Of a stretch of DNA of 15,744 nucleotides, positions 14,644 through 15,744 are shown in pieces. The DNA is taken from NCBI GenBank assembly GCA_002862585.1, contig PKDP01000102.1, positions 1 to 15,744 on the forward strand, in the 5' to 3' direction. Within the stretch, counting starts at the first letter, position 1. The number at the start of each line of letters is the position of its first letter. The translations under genes and the position numbers were made by a program. The notes under the pieces were generated by a model. That model saw only the letters and a list, made by a program, of their open reading frames with translations, was not told where the DNA came from and made no database searches. This stretch comes from Flavobacteriales bacterium. Its GTDB lineage: Bacteria; Bacteroidota; Bacteroidia; Flavobacteriales; UBA7312.

Positions 14644-14661
14644 ATTAATACTTTATTGGTA

Positions 14662-15249
14662 TTACTTGATTATTATTTTTCCTGTGTTGACAACATAATT
14701 ATTATCCAATAAATCAATAATATATACTCCTTTTTTCAAGTGTTGAAGATTCAAATCAATACTATTAGTTGATTTAGTAATGTTATTTTCATTCACTATT
14801 TGCCCTAATATGTTTTTGACAACTATATCTAGATTGTTCTCAGATTGACCATCTAAAGAAATATTGAAACTGCCATTATTAGGGTTTGGATATATTGAAA
14901 AGTCAATCTTATTTTCTTCCTCAATTCCAATCAGTACTTGCACATCTGGTTCAAATTCATCCTAACCATCGGTATCGTGTTCCCAAACAGAGCCGTTTGG
15001 ACCAGCTACTGTCCACGCTTGGTCAGTAGAGTTGTTATTAACAGTCAAGCCATTAGCAAATTCTTCTGACCATATAACATCTTTAGCAGCATATGATGAG
15101 TAGGAAATACTACTTTCACTTTCAATGAAAGAGGATTTAAATTGACTGATTTGATTTAGTTCTAGATGGTGTTTTTCAGAGGTGTATCTGAATTGTGAAA
15201 ACACCTGAAAGGATAAAAGTATACCCAATAAAGTTAGAGTGAGTAGCAT
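14662..15249 (-). pseudogene. decayed T9SS-secreted protein with in-frame TAG
   Basis: The upstream part (95 codons from ATG at 15249) has a signal peptide, MLLTLTLLGILLSFQVFSQ. It continues with DVIWSEEFANGLTV and AWTVAGPNGSVWEHDTDG, then meets TAG at 14962-14964. The same frame continues without shift through EFEPDVQVLIGIEEENK into a complete type A sorting domain: IYPNPNNGSF, then LKKGVYIIDL, and the ending GKIIIK. Such domains direct export through the T9SS. The part between is far too short: intact relatives carry a large secreted domain after the VWEHDTDG-like stretch. The reading around the TAG also contains RMN in another frame, which aligns with LRLNFDPSV of the neighbouring gene and suggests a deletion plus small indels. 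A recent single nonsense change, or a sequencing error, is the alternative. No -7 box lies upstream. Confidence 0.75.
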
Positions 15250-15280
15250 GGTTTTAAGTTTTGTAATGTGAAGTTAAGCT

Positions 15281-15313
15281 AAAAAAACAGACTTTTTTAA
15301 AGCCTGTTTTTTT
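15281..15313 (-). terminator. intrinsic terminator after the second T9SS gene
   Basis: AAAAAAACAG (15281-15290) pairs with CTGTTTTTTT (15304-15313). After one A-C mismatch, CTTT (15292-15295) pairs with AAAG (15299-15302) around a three-T loop: 14 pairs in all. It lies 20 bases past the stop at 15334 and isolates the decayed gene from read-through. The A and T tracts make it usable on either strand. Confidence 0.85.
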
Positions 15314-15333
15314 AGATAATATACCAAAAAAGG

Positions 15334-15744
15334 TTATTGAATTGTAATCTTTTTAGTGGATGTAGAATTTGAATTATCCGTTATTGAAATGAAATAAATA
15401 CCTTTTTTGAGGTAACTCAAATCAAGTGACTTATTAATCCCTGGGTTATTTATTTCTCCTTTATAAACAGACTTTCCTAAAATACTTTTTACTTCTAGTA
15501 CTATTTTAGCAGTATTTTGTAAATCAAGTTGTACTTTAAATACTCCATTATTTGGATTTGGGTAGATTGCAAAATTCAGATTATTTTCTTGGTCATTTAC
15601 ATCCGTATTTATTCCTATAACACTTGGGTCAAAGTTTAGTCTTAAGCAAGGGGCAGATGTTGTGTATAGCCAAGCTCCAGGGTCTACACCCTCTTGAATA
15701 CCATCAATATCTTGAACTATGCTTTCACCATTATTAGGGTTACT
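15334..15744 (-). CDS. T9SS type A sorting-domain protein, C-terminal part
   Basis: The minus strand holds 136 codons plus a TAA, open to the window edge; the start lies outside. A region ending GAWLYTTSAPCLRLNFDPSV leads to a linker (NTDVNDQENN). A full type A sorting domain follows: FAIYPNPNNGVFKVQLD, then a conserved ILGKSVYKGE strand, LSYLKKGIYFISI, and the ending KKITIQ. The sorting domain directs the protein through the outer membrane and is normally cleaved by PorU. The domain can be aligned along its length with that of the neighbouring decayed gene, so the two are probably paralogues. The function of the exported part is unknown because most of it is outside the window. Confidence 0.88.
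   Translation of the reverse strand, partial: SNPNNGESIVQDIDGIQEGVDPGAWLYTTSAPCLRLNFDPSVIGINTDVNDQENNLNFAIYPNPNNGVFKVQLDLQNTAKIVLEVKSILGKSVYKGEINNPGINKSLDLSYLKKGIYFISITDNSNSTSTKKITIQ

Overview
The window looks like a chromosomal segment of a member of the Bacteroidota, most likely a marine-type Flavobacteriales relative. The base composition is AT-rich. Upstream regions repeatedly carry the Bacteroidota -7 box TAnnTTTG and almost no Shine-Dalgarno sequence is visible. The gene order mutY-ssb-gldE is typical of gliding-lineage Bacteroidota, and two proteins end in the type A sorting domain of the type IX secretion system (T9SS). The content is mainly housekeeping. I see no prophage, insertion sequence, CRISPR array, tRNA or rRNA.

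Layout. (1) 1-1828, minus strand: mutY, ssb and the start of gldE, covering DNA repair, ssDNA binding and a membrane protein of the gliding group. (2) 1892-3992, plus strand: an HU/IHF-type DNA-binding protein, an unlisted 29-residue very basic peptide, and RNase E/G (rng). (3) 3989-5762: an MFS transporter (minus) diverges from recX (plus) across a 28-base gap holding two back-to-back -7 boxes. (4) 5768-7220, plus: prfB (RF2, with no programmed frameshift) and an ArsC-family reductase. (5) 7223-8827: a 48-residue membrane protein (minus) diverges from fumC (plus). (6) 8829-13049, minus, one tight operon read as small lipoprotein, feoA, feoB, a SprT-like protease and manC: ferrous iron uptake followed by an unrelated protease and GDP-mannose synthesis. 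(7) 13114-14643, plus: mlaE-mlaF, the membrane core of an MCE-type lipid transporter, ended by a strong terminator. (8) 14662-15744, minus: two T9SS cargo genes. The first looks decayed (in-frame TAG and a missing middle); the second runs off the window.

How the genes relate. The main functional modules are Fe(II) import (feoAB plus a possible lipoprotein partner) and outer-membrane lipid traffic (mlaEF). Most of the rest is nucleic-acid and translation housekeeping (mutY, ssb, HU, rng, recX, prfB). Promoter assignments rest only on the TAnnTTTG match and distance to the start codon. Four of these boxes lie just 6-7 bases before an ATG and would give leaderless or nearly leaderless mRNAs.

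The most useful additions to a standard gene call are three short genes (2280-2369, 7223-7369, 12909-13049), two TTG start codons (gldE, rng), corrected starts for the MFS gene, recX and mlaF, the decayed T9SS gene, and three convergent gene pairs with almost no space between stops. I found no convincing new multi-gene system.
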